A DNA stretch of 44,689 nt from Hypsibius dujardini (lineage: Eukaryota > Tardigrada > Eutardigrada > Parachela > Hypsibiidae), in contig LRSR01002351.1 of assembly GCA_001579985.1 (NCBI GenBank), forward strand, positions 1 to 44,689, given 5' to 3'. Numbering within the stretch: the first letter of the stretch is position 1; each line of letters starts with the position of its first letter. The translations under genes and the position numbers were made by a program. This document shows positions 32,960 to 44,689 of the stretch, piece by piece. The notes below the pieces were generated by a model. The model was not told the origin of the DNA and searched no databases. It saw only the letters and a list, made by a program, of their open reading frames with translations.

Positions 32960-34064
32960 TTCCTGTTAAAAATTGTTATAAAACTAAAACCAAATTTCTA
33001 TTGTCGATGGCGTCGAGTTGTATGGCGTTTAATTCTTCGCAATTGTGGAGACAGGGTTTTAATCAAGCTTAAATCAGTGCAGGTTCGATAGGTCTGTTAA
33101 CTGTATTTGTGAAACTGAAATGAAGTACGACAGATACACGAATATACTGTATACTTACATAAACAACGTTCCGCAGTGAGCCGCGCCGAAATGTGCATTT
33201 TATGTACAGAACCGGTAACGATGTTGTTGTTTTTGCTTGGTGAAGACTGCTTACGGCTTGGGTAATTACCAGCATCTCAAGAGATTGGAAAACATGTTGT
33301 CCACAACAACCGGACACAAACTTACTTATGTTTAATACCGGTATTTATAACGAGTTGTCCAAATATTACGTATTATATTTTGCTGTCAGACGAAAACATC
33401 TCCTCCAATGTCAAACAATCAAACAATCGAGAGCATTGACATATCGTTTCTTCATATGTCACAATTTTATTCTTTTCACTTACTAATTAATGCCTGTACG
33501 GGTAATTATAAGGGGAAGTACTAATACCAATACTAATACATGCACTTTGTGAGGATTAATAGAAAATTCAGAACGGGCGCTCTTTCGATGTTGCAGTACG
33601 AGGAGTCCAGCGCATTTTTATGGTTAGTCGCTCGTTTACTGCCACAACGCTAATTCGTAGCATGTCTCCCATAGTGCTTTTCGGCATAAACATACCTGTG
33701 TATCGAAATAATCTATTGGAGTCATTTTCCCATCCACACAATTCAATTTCGGCTAGATTGCAGTATTTTTTCATTTTTGGAAAATTGAATTGACAACACA
33801 TCGGTACTCAGTACTTAAATATATATAAAAAACCACCATCAAGTTTGTTTAGTGTGAAATTATTTTACCTTTTGAGAGACGAAAACAATATAGGAATCAC
33901 TAGACTAAAATATTTTTTGGAGTTCAAAGGCTGAAATTTTTCGAGAAAAGTAATGAGATTGCCAGCGTAGCTTTTGGAGATTGGCCCGTAGCTCCGATCC
34001 GCAAAGCGGAAAAATGAGTGGCCTATGCCAATTGATTTGTAATCGAATTTTGGATGGGTAGCGG
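32960..34064. other. Spacer upstream of the Cys-rich gene
   Basis: A minus-strand ORF at 33801-33568 (77 residues, starting MCCQFNFPKMKKYCNLAEIE) has no recognised domain and no clear splice context. A right-half copy of the palindromic repeat ends at about 34050 (CCCGTAGCTCCG, then TATGCCAATTGATTTG). No supported gene. Confidence 0.4.
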
Positions 34065-34418
34065 TGTCGCGGGCACGGTCTCATTCCGCACGTTCCGTTT
34101 GACCTAATTCACTCTCATCTCTTATACTAATATGAGATCACTGATGTGATCATGTGTTTAATAACTGTTTTTCGGTCCCTTTGTCCCGGGTTCTAACCCT
34201 GAGAACGCACGTTCCGTTCTGTTCTTTGAGGAGCTTCGCTCTCCGTCCTATTTAAGGCCTAGTTTTCTCTCGTGTAGACACACAACTTTTAATTTCTCTT
34301 CTTCACGGCTAGTGAATCGTCCCTTTTTCTTCCTGTCTTCCATTAAACTTTCCATTCAATATGTCTCGCACGTAGTCGAATCTTAATAGATTTTCGTAAG
34401 TCGCCCAGTCCGGCGACA
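34065..34418. mobile_element. Solo LTR of an LTR retrotransposon
   Basis: A 354-bp unit begins TGTCGC and ends GCGACA, so the ends form a 6-bp inverted repeat of the TG...CA type. GCGG directly flanks both sides (34061-34064 and 34419-34422) as a 4-bp target site duplication; the terminal A allows a 5-bp reading (AGCGG). Inside, TATTTAAGG (about 34249) is a plausible TATA box, and ATTAAA (about 34344) a plausible poly(A) signal. No internal coding region or second LTR is present, so recombination between LTRs is likely. Confidence 0.8.
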
Positions 34419-34966
34419 GCGGTTAGGAAATTTCAGCTTCGTATAAGCTGGAGTTTTTTTGCGTGTCCGGAAACATGCTGAATGACGTTGCGAAGCTAGA
34501 GTTTTTTAGCAATATTCAAAAGTTAAAGGTGTGAAATTAGAGGCGGGGATGAAACACCCTCAATCCCTACGTACATTTTTGGTGGGGGGGGGGTGGAAGG
34601 AAGGAGGAGCCTCGATGACCAACTACCTGTCGGAATGAGATCACAATCAAATAAAAAGTGTAAATGTTAACATATTGACATAGACATTTCATGCAGTCAA
34701 TGTCGGATGGAATTCATTAACATTAGCTGCACTCAATGATTGTCCACAAATTCAAAATCCGCGGTGGAATGCCGTCTGTAGTAGTGCATATTTTTCTACA
34801 TGCATTTCTGTACTTGTCTTATCCACACGACAGCTCCTCTATGCACACAGATGTCATAGACGTACAGGGTAGCAAATATCTTGTTCATACGTCTTGGCAC
34901 AATTTAAAAAAGACACATGAAAATATTGAGAAATTCGGGTAGTGGCAAGTTCTGGGTTCTGGCGCC

Positions 34967-35243
34967 TCAAAAACGCTCGAGCTTGCTGCCATCCTTGCCG
35001 TCCTGTGAGGAGGGACACTGCTGCTGCTGCATCATGCTGGATTGGAAGGCGGGGAAAGAGGTGCCGCAGTGCGAGACCAATTCGTACTGCGGACCAGCGG
35101 AAGAAGAAGAGGCAGCAGCCGCCGCGGCAGCAGCAGCTGCGATCAAATTCCCCGCCCCGGCGTAATGCATGCCCATATTAGAAAGGCTGTGATGGGGATT
35201 GTGGTGATGGTGGTGATGCACCGTCGTGGCCTGGGGCATCGAG

Positions 35244-35278
<35 letters not shown>

Positions 35279-38200
35279 GTGGTGTTTGCTAATTTCAGAC
35301 GTACTTTCCAGGACGGCGACGCTTCCACCACCACCGGATCCCATGGAGAAGGATGATGATGGCACGCTGTTTGGGAGGGACCATGAACTGGCAGAGTGAT
35401 GATGATGAGTGGGCACGGCGTACATCTGCGAAGAGGAGGAGGCGAAGTTGACATAGGGATTGCCGGTGCCGCTGCAGCCGGTCCCGTAGAGGTCACCGCT
35501 GTTGAAGGAGTACGGGTAGGTGTCTGCAAGGGGAAAAAAACAGTTACATAAGTGATCAGCAGCAAATTAGTTTCCACGCTTATTTTGTTGCATCGGAATG
35601 ATCATTATTGTAGCAGGGGCCTCTTAATTAGGGTTTTTACAGGCATAGACTACAAGTCCCCTTCCCCCCTTCCTGTTCCCGCCCACTTTCAGTTTTTTCG
35701 ATGTTGACCGTCTCTTACTAACTTGATAAATTAAAGATTGATTTTTTTTAAATCCGTTAAATTTCCTTTTCAGAAAAAAATGAAACCCGAAATATTGGAT
35801 CCTGCCCGCACAGTGTTGCATGAAAAACAAACACTCCCGTTTTTCTCCGCCCTTGTGAACTGATACATATAACGGTAAAGATTTGAAAGCAAAATGTTAG
35901 GATGGCGGCAGAGGTGTGCGAAGCAGTTTTTGCTTTGCTTATTTTATTGCTTTTATACGCAATTATACTACTACATATAATACTTTGCTTTTATTTACGA
36001 TAATCTCACAATTGTGAGTTACGTTTTTGTGTTAGATTTTAATTTATGTATTTATTGTACAGTGTATTTGTTTACTTTGTAAACCTGGCTGTTGCAGCAA
36101 GCACTTAAACTTCGAGACTAACCTCAATCGACCATTGGCCAGAATTCAGATTAATAAACTTCTTGATAAATATCTCTATTCAACGATTTTCTGCAAGGAG
36201 TCAAAAGTATTTTTCTCAATCGCAAAAAAGCCTCTCGACATTCTATTTTCCTATCACAGCCATTAATACAACACCAGTTTTTTGTATCCTCCCTAAAAAG
36301 ATGTTTGTTGTCTCACTTTTGTTAATTTCCAAGCTTTCTTGAGTGCGAAGATGGTCGAAAGCCACAATTTGCTTAGCGTTTTTCTACAGAGGCATTTTAT
36401 GTTACTGTCGCTTACTGGTAGAGAAAGCGTAGTTTCCAGATGGCGCATGCCGCTGTGCCAGCGAATTCCAAGGTAAACAGGCTGTATGTTGCTCCGCGGC
36501 GGAGGATGGGATGGCGGAGGACATGTGCGCGCCAAATGACGAGCGCGACATGATGCCGGCCCGGCCGGAGGCTTGTTGAAGGGATGTTGTTGATGCAAAG
36601 ATGTTGTCGCTGCACTGGCTGCTGCTTCCGTTGTTGCCACCACACGACACGGACGACGCAGCTCCACTGGAGGATGTGAGAAAGCCGACGGATGACGATG
36701 AAGCTGCCGAAGCTGCCATGCACTACCACACCCGATAAAAAGCCTTTTTAGAATTTCATTAAATTCCTGTTGCATGAAACGAATGTCGATCAATTAAGCT
36801 TCCATTTACAACAAAGACAATTTGATAACTTTAAGTGCAAAAACATTCCTCATCAAAGCAGCCTACAGACTCCAACAATACTACTAATAGTTTAACAATC
36901 ATGTTCACAAGGATGATCTGGTCTACGCTGAAAGATGTAACGCATCGTGTGGGTGGAATTTGCAAATGTTTCATACTAAATCACAGAATTAATAAAAATT
37001 AATTATGAAATTAAAATGAATGGTAAATAAAAAATAACAGTATTATTTGATTGTTAGACACAGCACTTGGAATGACAGCTTTTCCTAATTTATATCTAGC
37101 ACTAATAAAGTAGTAATAGCATGCCTGCTACTGTACCCAAAGACATCAAACAATGTAGGAATTATAGCATGATTTAATGTAACGGTTTCGAGGCACTACA
37201 ATGTGTTAAAATGAATTACGCAGAAATAACAGAATCACAATTAACATTTTTTCGATAGTAAAGCACATCGAATGAAAGTTTTACAAAATTTGAAATATTT
37301 ACAGAATATTTCATATATCTGGCTAAAATATTGACAAGTCGGTTTATCAATGTCGATGTTGAATAGATAGAAATCGGATGCAAACGCTGTCCCTAAGCAA
37401 AACTAGAAAAATTCCGTAGAATAAAAAAGTGTGGGGTATGAGGATATAAACTGATCAACCACGTTTCACTTGCTCGATCTTAATCCCAAGACGGAAGTTA
37501 ATTAAATACAACATCGTGAAATAATGCCTTTTTCCAAACGAAAAGTGTGTGTTGAAAAATGTACCTGTGCCTTCATGGCAGCCTCCTGGTTCTGGCACTT
37601 GCGCCGGAATCCTCGCGGCCGACGCCGGAAAGAGCCCTCCTCGAACATGAACTCACTCGCTGGATCCATAGTCCAATAGTGACCTTTCCCAGGGCGGCCG
37701 AGACCCTTCGGCAGCTTAATGAAGCACTCATTCAGCGACAAGTTATGCCGCACCGAGTTTTTCCAGCCGTGATAGGAGCCGCGGAAGAATGCAAAGTTCT
37801 GTTGGAGAAACTGGTAGATTTCGTTGAGGGTGACCTTTCGAGAGGGGGTATTTTGGATGGCCATAACGATCAAAGCGATGTAGGAGAAGGGCGGCTTCTC
37901 GTGGCGACGATGATTTGGTCGTTTGGTCGGCGATTTCCCATCGGAATCATCTGGATTTTCCGGGCTGCAATAGTGGCAAAACGAGTTCAGCTTTAAATTT
38001 AGTAAAAACCAATGCCACTGCCTTTCGTTTAATTTAATATTTTAACATTGAAATTTATACTTCATCTGTCTAAATCTTCCAAAAAATATGCTGAAAGTGG
38101 GTCCAAGTTTTGTCTGCAAGTCGCTGCCGATTTCGATGAATGAAAACAATTGTATTGAATATTGCAAATAAATTTCGAAAAAAATCAACCATCCCTTAGA

Positions 38201-38905
38201 AAAGACATATTGTTTGTATGCCGGATAATTGTTTAATTAATTATATTGAAGTAAAATCGAATGAATGGCCGACTATATGTATGTTATTGAAAACCTTTAC
38301 AAAGTGTTCAGTAGAAAATTTTAAATGGCAATTTAAAGATCACACCGAAACTGAATTGTGTGAATGTGTAGGTTCAATTCCGGCTGTGATTTGTCAAAAT
38401 TGAGCAAATATTGTGTGCAACACACTCGTTGAAATTGTATCTATAAGAGGTAATGAATAGTACACAAAATATATAAATATGTATAAAGAGAGAAATATGT
38501 ATATACACAGATACAGCAGTAAGTAATAAACAATCACCGTTGTTATCACATCCATAAACGTAAACTACTTATACCAAGCAGGACATGCCGGGGCCCTGCT
38601 CCAGCTTCGAGCCTCATCCTTGTGTGTGTTATTATACATACATCATCCCCCAACCAAGATCAGGTAATCAAAAAAGAGTAAATATTTGGACCCATCCCGA
38701 CTTGTCGTAAATACGCCACGCGTCCATTGTGTATATACGTTGGCCATTCGTTTACACGTCCGACTCACCAGGAAGCGGCGTCCTTGTCGCCAGAGTCCTC
38801 GCCTCCCATCGGTTTCTCGTCCATCGGGCCATGATGATCCTCCCCGTAGGACGGTACGGCCGACACCGGAAAATTCAGACGTTCAATTTCTTCCAGAGTT
38901 AGCAT
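34967..38905 (-). CDS. foxF: Forkhead transcription factor FoxF
   Basis: This is a nuclear DNA-binding factor; FoxF genes (biniou in Drosophila) pattern visceral mesoderm. Four exons join in phase, 38905-38769, 37964-37565, 36722-36416 and 35523-34967, for 466 residues. The forkhead domain runs from about residue 69 ([15 protein letters not shown]) through [20 protein letters not shown] (recognition helix) to [20 protein letters not shown] and RRKCQ, the last part being diagnostic for FoxF. The first exon encodes an acidic N-terminus from [20 protein letters not shown]. The C-terminal half is low complexity: Ser-rich, Gly4, an 11-residue Gln run, six His, and a run of ten Ala. The [10 protein letters not shown] segment at the start of exon 4 lies in the C-terminal activation region. 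The start ATG was chosen because it opens the in-phase exon; a start further upstream is not excluded. No splice oddities. Confidence 0.95.
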
Positions 38906-39226
38906 GGTCTGTTTGGTTGAGGGTTTTTTAGGGGAAATTAGACGAAGACAAAATGGGACTGTGTGTAAAAGCAGTAACGTAAGCAGATGATAAGGAAATG
39001 ATGGCGCTGTGAGTTATCCCGCTGCGATGGTAAGATGTTGATAAAAGGCGCCCTGCTGACTCGGATCGCGTCGGGTTGTAAACTGTGAGACGAGGCGCTC
39101 TAAATTTGTCACGATGAAAATGGACGAATCTGTGATGAGCTGATACCAAGCGCGACGCCTTCTGGCTGAGATGGGATATGTTCGATGCAGACACCGATAC
39201 AGAAATAAACAGAGCCAGTAAAAGGA

Positions 39227-39386
39227 ACACAGACACAGACACAGACACAAACACAGACACAGGCACAAGCACAGGCACAGACACAGACACAGACACAGAC
39301 ACAGCACAGAGCACAGACACAGACACAGACACAGACACAGACACAGACACAGACACAGACACAGACACAGACACAGACACAGACAC
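39227..39386. repeat. (ACAGAC)n hexanucleotide microsatellite
   Basis: About 25 units of ACAGAC, with a few variants (ACAGGC, ACAAAC), lie about 320 bp upstream of the foxF start codon on the minus-strand gene's 5' side. The three frames give Thr/Asp, Ser/Val and Cys/Leu dipeptide ORFs, all artefacts. Confidence 0.95.
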
Positions 39387-41406
39387 ATCTCACTTTGAGA
39401 TAGGGTAATAATAGTGACAATCATTATTGTGCATACGCTAACTACGGTTAGGTCCTAATAAATAAATTCTACCTGAACCGCACACTTTGAAGGTTTTATT
39501 TTCATTTTGTTAGTCTTTCAAACTCGTCATTTGTCAATGCGAGTTTATTTTTGCGTTCCCCTGCCGGAAATGGAGCACTTGTCCTCATTGATGAAACACG
39601 AACTGTCATCGCTATTTAGAACGCGAAAAGTGCCTGCTGCTTGTGGACTGCCAGTTGGATGGGATGGGACGATAAAACGGCTGTTTTACCGGCACACCAA
39701 GTCCACACACTTGCGGATAGACAGACAGACTTATCGAGATCATCGCAGCTCCAAACTCGTTTAACCTGACATGAACTTGTCTGGAAGCGTCTGCCTGCCG
39801 TATGTGTCTGCTGAATGTCTCATAAAAGTGACCACCCACGCTTTTGATCATACGGCTGGTCAAGGGAGAACATACTTTTACTCCAGGAGTCAGTCAGTCA
39901 GCTGAGCGTCACAGCTGGGCCCATATGGATCAGATAGATGTAGACGGCATTTCCGAAGAGACTTGGCTCGGTGAATGTGGAAAATCGGGGGAGGGAGAAC
40001 CAGAGTGAAACATGATCCAGATATCTCGATCGTCTGCGATGCGTTTAATAAGTGCTAAATTGACCGACGTCGTCGTCGTCGTCGCCATATAAAATATCTT
40101 GAGATCATTGCTCTCCCTCATCACTCTTTCTCTATCTCTCTCTCTCGTTTAAACGGAAGCCTGCTGCTTTAAGCTTGGATAAACAAACGAAGCGATGTGG
40201 TGCGATATGGGGTGTTAATTTTTACGTTGAGTACAAGAAGGGGTATATACTGCCAAGTACCACGTGTCCGTTGGGTCACCGTAAAAGTCCTTTAAAGGGA
40301 CAGTTACTTTTTGATCTGCACACTTAAGTATGCTCTTGTGTATGTGTTTAAAAATCTTCGCTTTATTCAATTTTCACTTTTCATGGATATCGAAATACAG
40401 TGACGTTTTCAGAATAACGTCGAGATATTTTTTTATTTAACTCTGCTGTAGTGATGAAAATAAAAATGTATTTCACCGGTAAGGTCGTGCAAAGTTTTTG
40501 TGTGTGATATTTCAAAGTTCGGAAAACACTGGAAGATATTGTGAAAAAATGGTCAATTTTTGAACTACATCAAATATGAATTTTTTGACAATAGCCAAGT
40601 GCAAATTTAATTTGGAGTCGATTGACATCAGTAAAAAAGTATGGTTCAGTGGGAGGAGCTATAGACCAAAACTGGACAGCTTCACTGAAATTATCGGGCC
40701 CTTGTGAATGATTCCAGAGCTCCGCTCCCTGATCTCCGAAAAATACTTGGTGATGGCAATCAACTCGATATTGAATTTAACATGGAACAGTGTCAAAATA
40801 ATCTTCTTTTAGTTAGTTCTAAAAACAATTTACAATTTTTACAGTTAAAATGAAGGAAAATCGAATCTTCCTGTGTTTTTTCGACTTAATAATATTACTG
40901 AAAAAGCTTTGTCTGACTTTACCGGAGAAATAAGAAATTTCACAATTACCACTGAAGTTGGTGTAAATAAAAAAATAGCTTGAAATAATTCTGAAGTTGG
41001 CACTCGAATAATACCCAAATTCAGTCATTAGACACCAACGACGGTTTTACCATCTCCATCTATAGATCGTTTACGACATTTCACCTGACACAAACTTATT
41101 CTATCAAGCAAAAACGTTTATTAAATTGGCTTTCAAATTTTAACAAATTTGGTGTATCTGTTTCCTAATGATTAGAGGGTAGAATACTCTACTTTTCCCC
41201 ATATTTTGTGCAGGGAGACAGACTCCCACTACACTGTGACGTATACGTGGTATAGGGAGGTACAATAAAATTCCCAAAAAACTGCTCATCATCTTTTTCT
41301 AGGAATAGGCACGATTTATGAATAGGAACACATTTAAAATGGATCTCGAACAAAGAATTTATAGATCTTGTACGTCGGTGAGGCTAAATCGTTTGTGCAT
41401 GCGCGA
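39387..41406. other. Spacer between foxF and the cadherin gene
   Basis: I see no supported gene. It holds a short CTCTCT tract near 40127-40145, a GTCGTCGTC run at 40068-40083, and one palindromic repeat copy (about 40612-40790). This is foxF upstream sequence and may contain its regulatory elements, but I cannot identify any. Confidence 0.5.
40612..40790. repeat. Palindromic MITE-like repeat, copy 7
   Basis: Left block GGAGTCGATTGACATCAGTA with GGGAGGAGCTATAGACC; right block CCAGAGCTCCGCTCCCTGATC and GGCAATCAACTCGATATTGA. The two halves are mirror images, as in the other copies. Confidence 0.65.
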
Positions 41407-44299
41407 TCACCGATGACCGTTGCGTAGTTGAGCCTGGATCATCTGCCTATTAGATTGGGCAGCAGCGGCCTCGATATTTTCCAGGCCACCTACGGAGTCA
41501 CGGTCCGTGCTGCTTGCATCCGCATCCGACTCGTCCGCGACCGCAACTTCGTCGAGCTCATAATCGTGATGCTCCGCAAAACTATGCCTGAAATAATTAT
41601 ATAAAAAAGGCGACAGTAATGTCGATTTGAAACAAAATTTTTAACATCAAATAATTGTGATCATAAAAATTTGCTTTTTACTTGAGTTCTAATGCCCGAT
41701 CCACTCCGTACTTCGCCAGAATTGGATTGACCCTAAAGACAAAATATAATTACGGCTCTTGAAATGTCATCCAAATATCGTATGCTAATTTACTAGAAGG
41801 TTTTCACGTACTTTTGAGTGCCAGTTGCACCATAAGGAGAAAGACTGGGTCCCCTTCCCTCAACGCCGGGGTTAGTCATGCCGGTTCCTATACATTGAAA
41901 GTTCATGATATGCTTGTTACCAAGTCTGAGGCGATTCGTTATATTGTAACATTTTTGCTGGTGCCATGCGCAGCGCTACATTACAGTGCAGTGTACCGTC
42001 TTAAACGAGCGTTGCAGCTGAGCTGCCTACAGCTGCAACTAATTATAATTGCCCTGCCTCCTGAAAGAGTTAATAGTTTTTCTCTTTTGAAATACATGGT
42101 GAATGTAAATTTATAGAGTTTACTGATTTTGGGCTAAATTCATCCCCAAGAATTAAGCGATTGATTATCTGATTTGAAGAGTAAAACCCGTTGCAAATTT
42201 TTAAAATGAAAACTCTGTAGAGCTATTTAACGCAGATGTAGTATATTAAATGTCGTTTCAATTTTGTCTTAAATATTGTAATTTGCATGTTTAACAAGCC
42301 AATATCATTAACGGAGATTTTGAATGAACGCCATAGAGATCTATAGTACAATAGAGTACAGAACTTTATTTTGCTTAATTGTATAAGATTGCATTTTTGA
42401 ACAAGTTTCATCATAATTATTGTTACAGATTAGGCTATTTTTATAAACTTCAATTTTCAGTACTTAAAAATTTAACCTCAATGCAAGTTTTGCAGCATTT
42501 GAACTGCACTGGTGTTTTAAATCAGCTATGGCACTGCAGTTCCGCCTACAGCGCAGCTGACTTTTTTGCCGCTGCGCAGGGCATTCATTTCTACCGTACC
42601 TTCCATTGCTTTCGTTGCCCTCAATTTAAGTGTCAGTCTGTAATCAACAGTTTTAAGATGTGTATAAAACGCGTCCTGAATGATATCGTTTTTTATGACA
42701 TTTTCACGTTATCGTACTTTCGTTTTTCCGCAAAGAATACGCTGGCCACGACGACTAGTGCCAACACGGCCACGCCCATCACAATGACGGCAATCCACTT
42801 TTGGTCGAACGGTTCCGCCGGGGAAGTATCGGTGACGACCGCCGTCCCGAGGTTGGTCATCCCGACGGCCTTGAGCTGCGCGACATGGCTACCGAGGATC
42901 CTGTTTTTCGAAATTTGATATCAATTAATATACTCCAAAATACTTTACAAATCCTTGCTCGAATGACTAATTCACTTTGTAACTTCTTCCTTGACGAGGT
43001 TGGCCTGGGTCGTTCTGTTGAGGAAGGCGAAGTTCAAGACCTGCGCACCCGTAGCGCGCGACTTGGGGTTCTCGATTCCGTAGTAGACGTAGTCGAAATC
43101 GTACAAATTCGCAATTAGTTCCAGCTGCCTGTGATTAACAAACACAAGGTTAAGAAAGTAGATTTAAATAACTATGCTAATTATTTTAGCATTGTATTGC
43201 AGTTTGTTTGCTTGATTCATATATTTTATTTATTGTTTCCCATTATTCATTACGATGATATTCAGCAGGAAATCTGAGTTACACATTTTGTTCGACCGAA
43301 TAAAGTTTTAGTTTTTCTGAAAGAAAAGTATAATGTTCAAATCCGGAACCGATTAAACGACCGAAATTACAGAGCATCTGTTATCTTAACGATACTATTA
43401 TACGGATTTCATTTTGTTAATAATTATTATACGTTTTTCGAAGAAACTTCGTCTCAGAGATAAATTTGAATTCGTGAACAAACAGATTTTCATTTTATTC
43501 CTTCAATAGAATTATAAGTCAAAGCATTAATCCTAACCCGCCAAAACGTGTGACAGGCTTTAATAGTCTGATGTTCCACTGCAGAAAACAGGCTTTCTTG
43601 CAGTGCCAAATATTTTAATTATGGTAAATAGGGAACATGTGTAGTCCAATGACATTAAACAAAAGTCCGAGCCCTTATTTTACGGATGTTGCCTATTTTA
43701 AAAGCTACAATATAAATTGCCTATTTATACTACTATAGTTCCCGATTCTTAGTCATTAAGAATAATTCATACTGATTGATCCTGTCGATAGCTGCCAGTT
43801 TTTCCTCGGCGTTATCCACCTCAATGTTGACAATCATCTCATACAAGAGCTCCTTCACCAGAATCTTCACCGTCATGGGAACGAAAACCCGCGAGCTGCC
43901 CACGTCGCAGCCGGCAACCGATCCGTCGAAGGCCTCCACATTGAACTGCAAGTCTCCCTCCAACTTGCTAGTGATCGTTAGATTCGCCGTATTTTGATCA
44001 ATCATCACGGGCACGTTGGGAGTAGTGATGGAATATATAATTTTCCCGCAGCCATTAGGGAGATCATCGTCTGTTGCCTAAAACCGGGGGAAATTTTTTA
44101 TTGTCATCTGTCTCAAGTAAATGACAGTACTATCTGATGAGGCTGGGAGTAAGTGAAAAGTTTGAATGAGTACCTGCTGCTTGATGAACGGCAGAACAGT
44201 GTTGGCAAGATTGTCTTTCTCCAGGAGAATCCAGAAATATCCATTTGGAGAGGAAAAGACCGGTTGATTATCATTGACGTCCGTTATCCTTATTCGGAA
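41407..44299 (-). CDS. Atypical cadherin, C-terminal part (last cadherin repeats, transmembrane helix, tail)
   Basis: Eight exons join in phase: 44299-44174, 44077-43773, 43128-42976, 42900-42718, 42637-42600, 41887-41812, 41732-41682 and 41587-41407, giving 370 residues of a calcium-dependent adhesion protein. The first exon begins FRIRITDVNDNQPVFSSP, the DxNDNxPxF calcium motif between cadherin repeats. The next has ATDDDLPNGCGKIIYSITTP, the start of a further repeat. A non-cadherin membrane-adjacent segment follows, then one transmembrane helix (WIAVIVMGVAVLALVVVASV), a basic stop-transfer EKRK, and a ~115-residue tail with TGMTNPGVEGRGP, an acidic stretch (DEVAVADESDADASS) and no catenin-binding motif. 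A membrane-adjacent domain and absence of a catenin site recall CDH23/PCDH15-type or insect Cad87A/Cad99C-type cadherins, but the class is uncertain. The 38-bp exon was found by phase matching. The N-terminal bulk lies beyond the right edge. Confidence 0.82.
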
Positions 44300-44689
44300 C
44301 TGTAAAATAATAGGATCGATATGTTAGAACATTCTGGCAAAATGGTATTCTTAAATATTTTCTCATCAGATCAATCAGATTGTTTCCATAAAAGTTTAAT
44401 AAATAATTCAAGAAGTCGATAATAAAAGTTTAAAAAATAATTCAAGATGAAGGTTATATACTTGTTTGTAGTGGCAAAATATTTTTGATACGAATCCAAT
44501 GAATCTATCAAGTCAAAGAAAAAGGAAATGACTCATGGATGGAAAATTTGGTGACATTCGTACTCGTAAACAGGAGAATTACAGTAGCAAAGGCTGAACA
44601 AGGCAGCTCGCAACTACGTCAAAATAAAACTGGCGGCTCTGCAGCATTGCAGTGTGTTGTCTCACAATTATTAATATTATGACATGTAA
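44300..44689. other. Cadherin intron, truncated by window end
   Basis: The region upstream of the first visible cadherin exon on the minus strand begins at its acceptor (TTTTACAG). It is AT-rich, and I see no further exon within the window. Confidence 0.55.

Noticed and set aside
33069-33801. Small minus-strand ORFs (82 and 77 residues)
   Set aside because: No family, signal peptide or consistent splice sites; composition is not distinct from the surrounding intergenic DNA.
39014-39424. Long minus-strand ORFs with Ser-Val or Cys-Leu repeats
   Set aside because: They are translations of the (ACAGAC)n microsatellite; all frames of the repeat are open, so the ORFs carry no coding information.

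Overview
This is a window of animal (eukaryotic) nuclear DNA. Every gene I can reconstruct is split by spliceosomal introns, and the products are animal families: an F-box/TRAF-type zinc finger protein of the FBXO30/FBXO40 type, secreted LDLa-trypsin proteases, a SID-1/SIDT transmembrane protein, a FoxF forkhead factor and a large cadherin. Short exons, introns of about 70 bp to 5 kb, abundant tetranucleotide repeats and DNA transposons suggest an invertebrate bilaterian. An arthropod, tardigrade or other ecdysozoan would fit, but nothing here fixes the species. I rebuilt each gene by hand from splice sites and reading phase. For the four complete multi-exon genes with recognisable families and for the small Cys-rich gene, the joined exon lengths are exact multiples of three.

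Layout of the left part, plus strand. Positions 95-1952 hold the 3' end of an FBXO30/40-like gene. Positions 3524-10478 hold a 22-exon gene for a 754-residue protein with two LDLa plus S1-protease modules in one chain. Positions 11458-15668 hold its 12-exon single-module paralogue of 412 residues. Both proteases have an N-terminal signal peptide on its own exon, a phase 1 first intron, and a C-terminal hydrophobic tail of the GPI-signal type. All three catalytic domains keep His, Asp and Ser. All share a non-trypsin S1 pocket and an additional cysteine pair next to the catalytic Asp.

The middle part, 15.7-21.6 kb, is a transposon graveyard. It holds a broken Tc1-like element, a PIF/Harbinger-type remnant and a second Tc1-like fragment, with two weak coding-looking islands on the minus strand.

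On the minus strand, 30593 down to 21664 is a complete seven-exon SID-1/SIDT family gene (860 residues). It belongs to a family of transmembrane proteins implicated in dsRNA or cholesterol transport. Its introns carry a recent mariner-type element with intact TIRs and a TA duplication, a palindromic MITE-like repeat, and a perfect 77-bp inverted repeat.

The right part, all minus strand, has a small two-exon secreted Cys-rich peptide gene with a dibasic processing site (32959-32599), a solo LTR with target site duplication (34065-34418), a four-exon FoxF gene (38905-34967, 466 residues), and the C-terminal part of an atypical cadherin (44299-41407, running off the window). No operons, CRISPR arrays or bacterial features are present. 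The genes do not form one pathway. The clearest locus-level story is tandem and internal duplication of the LDLa-protease module.
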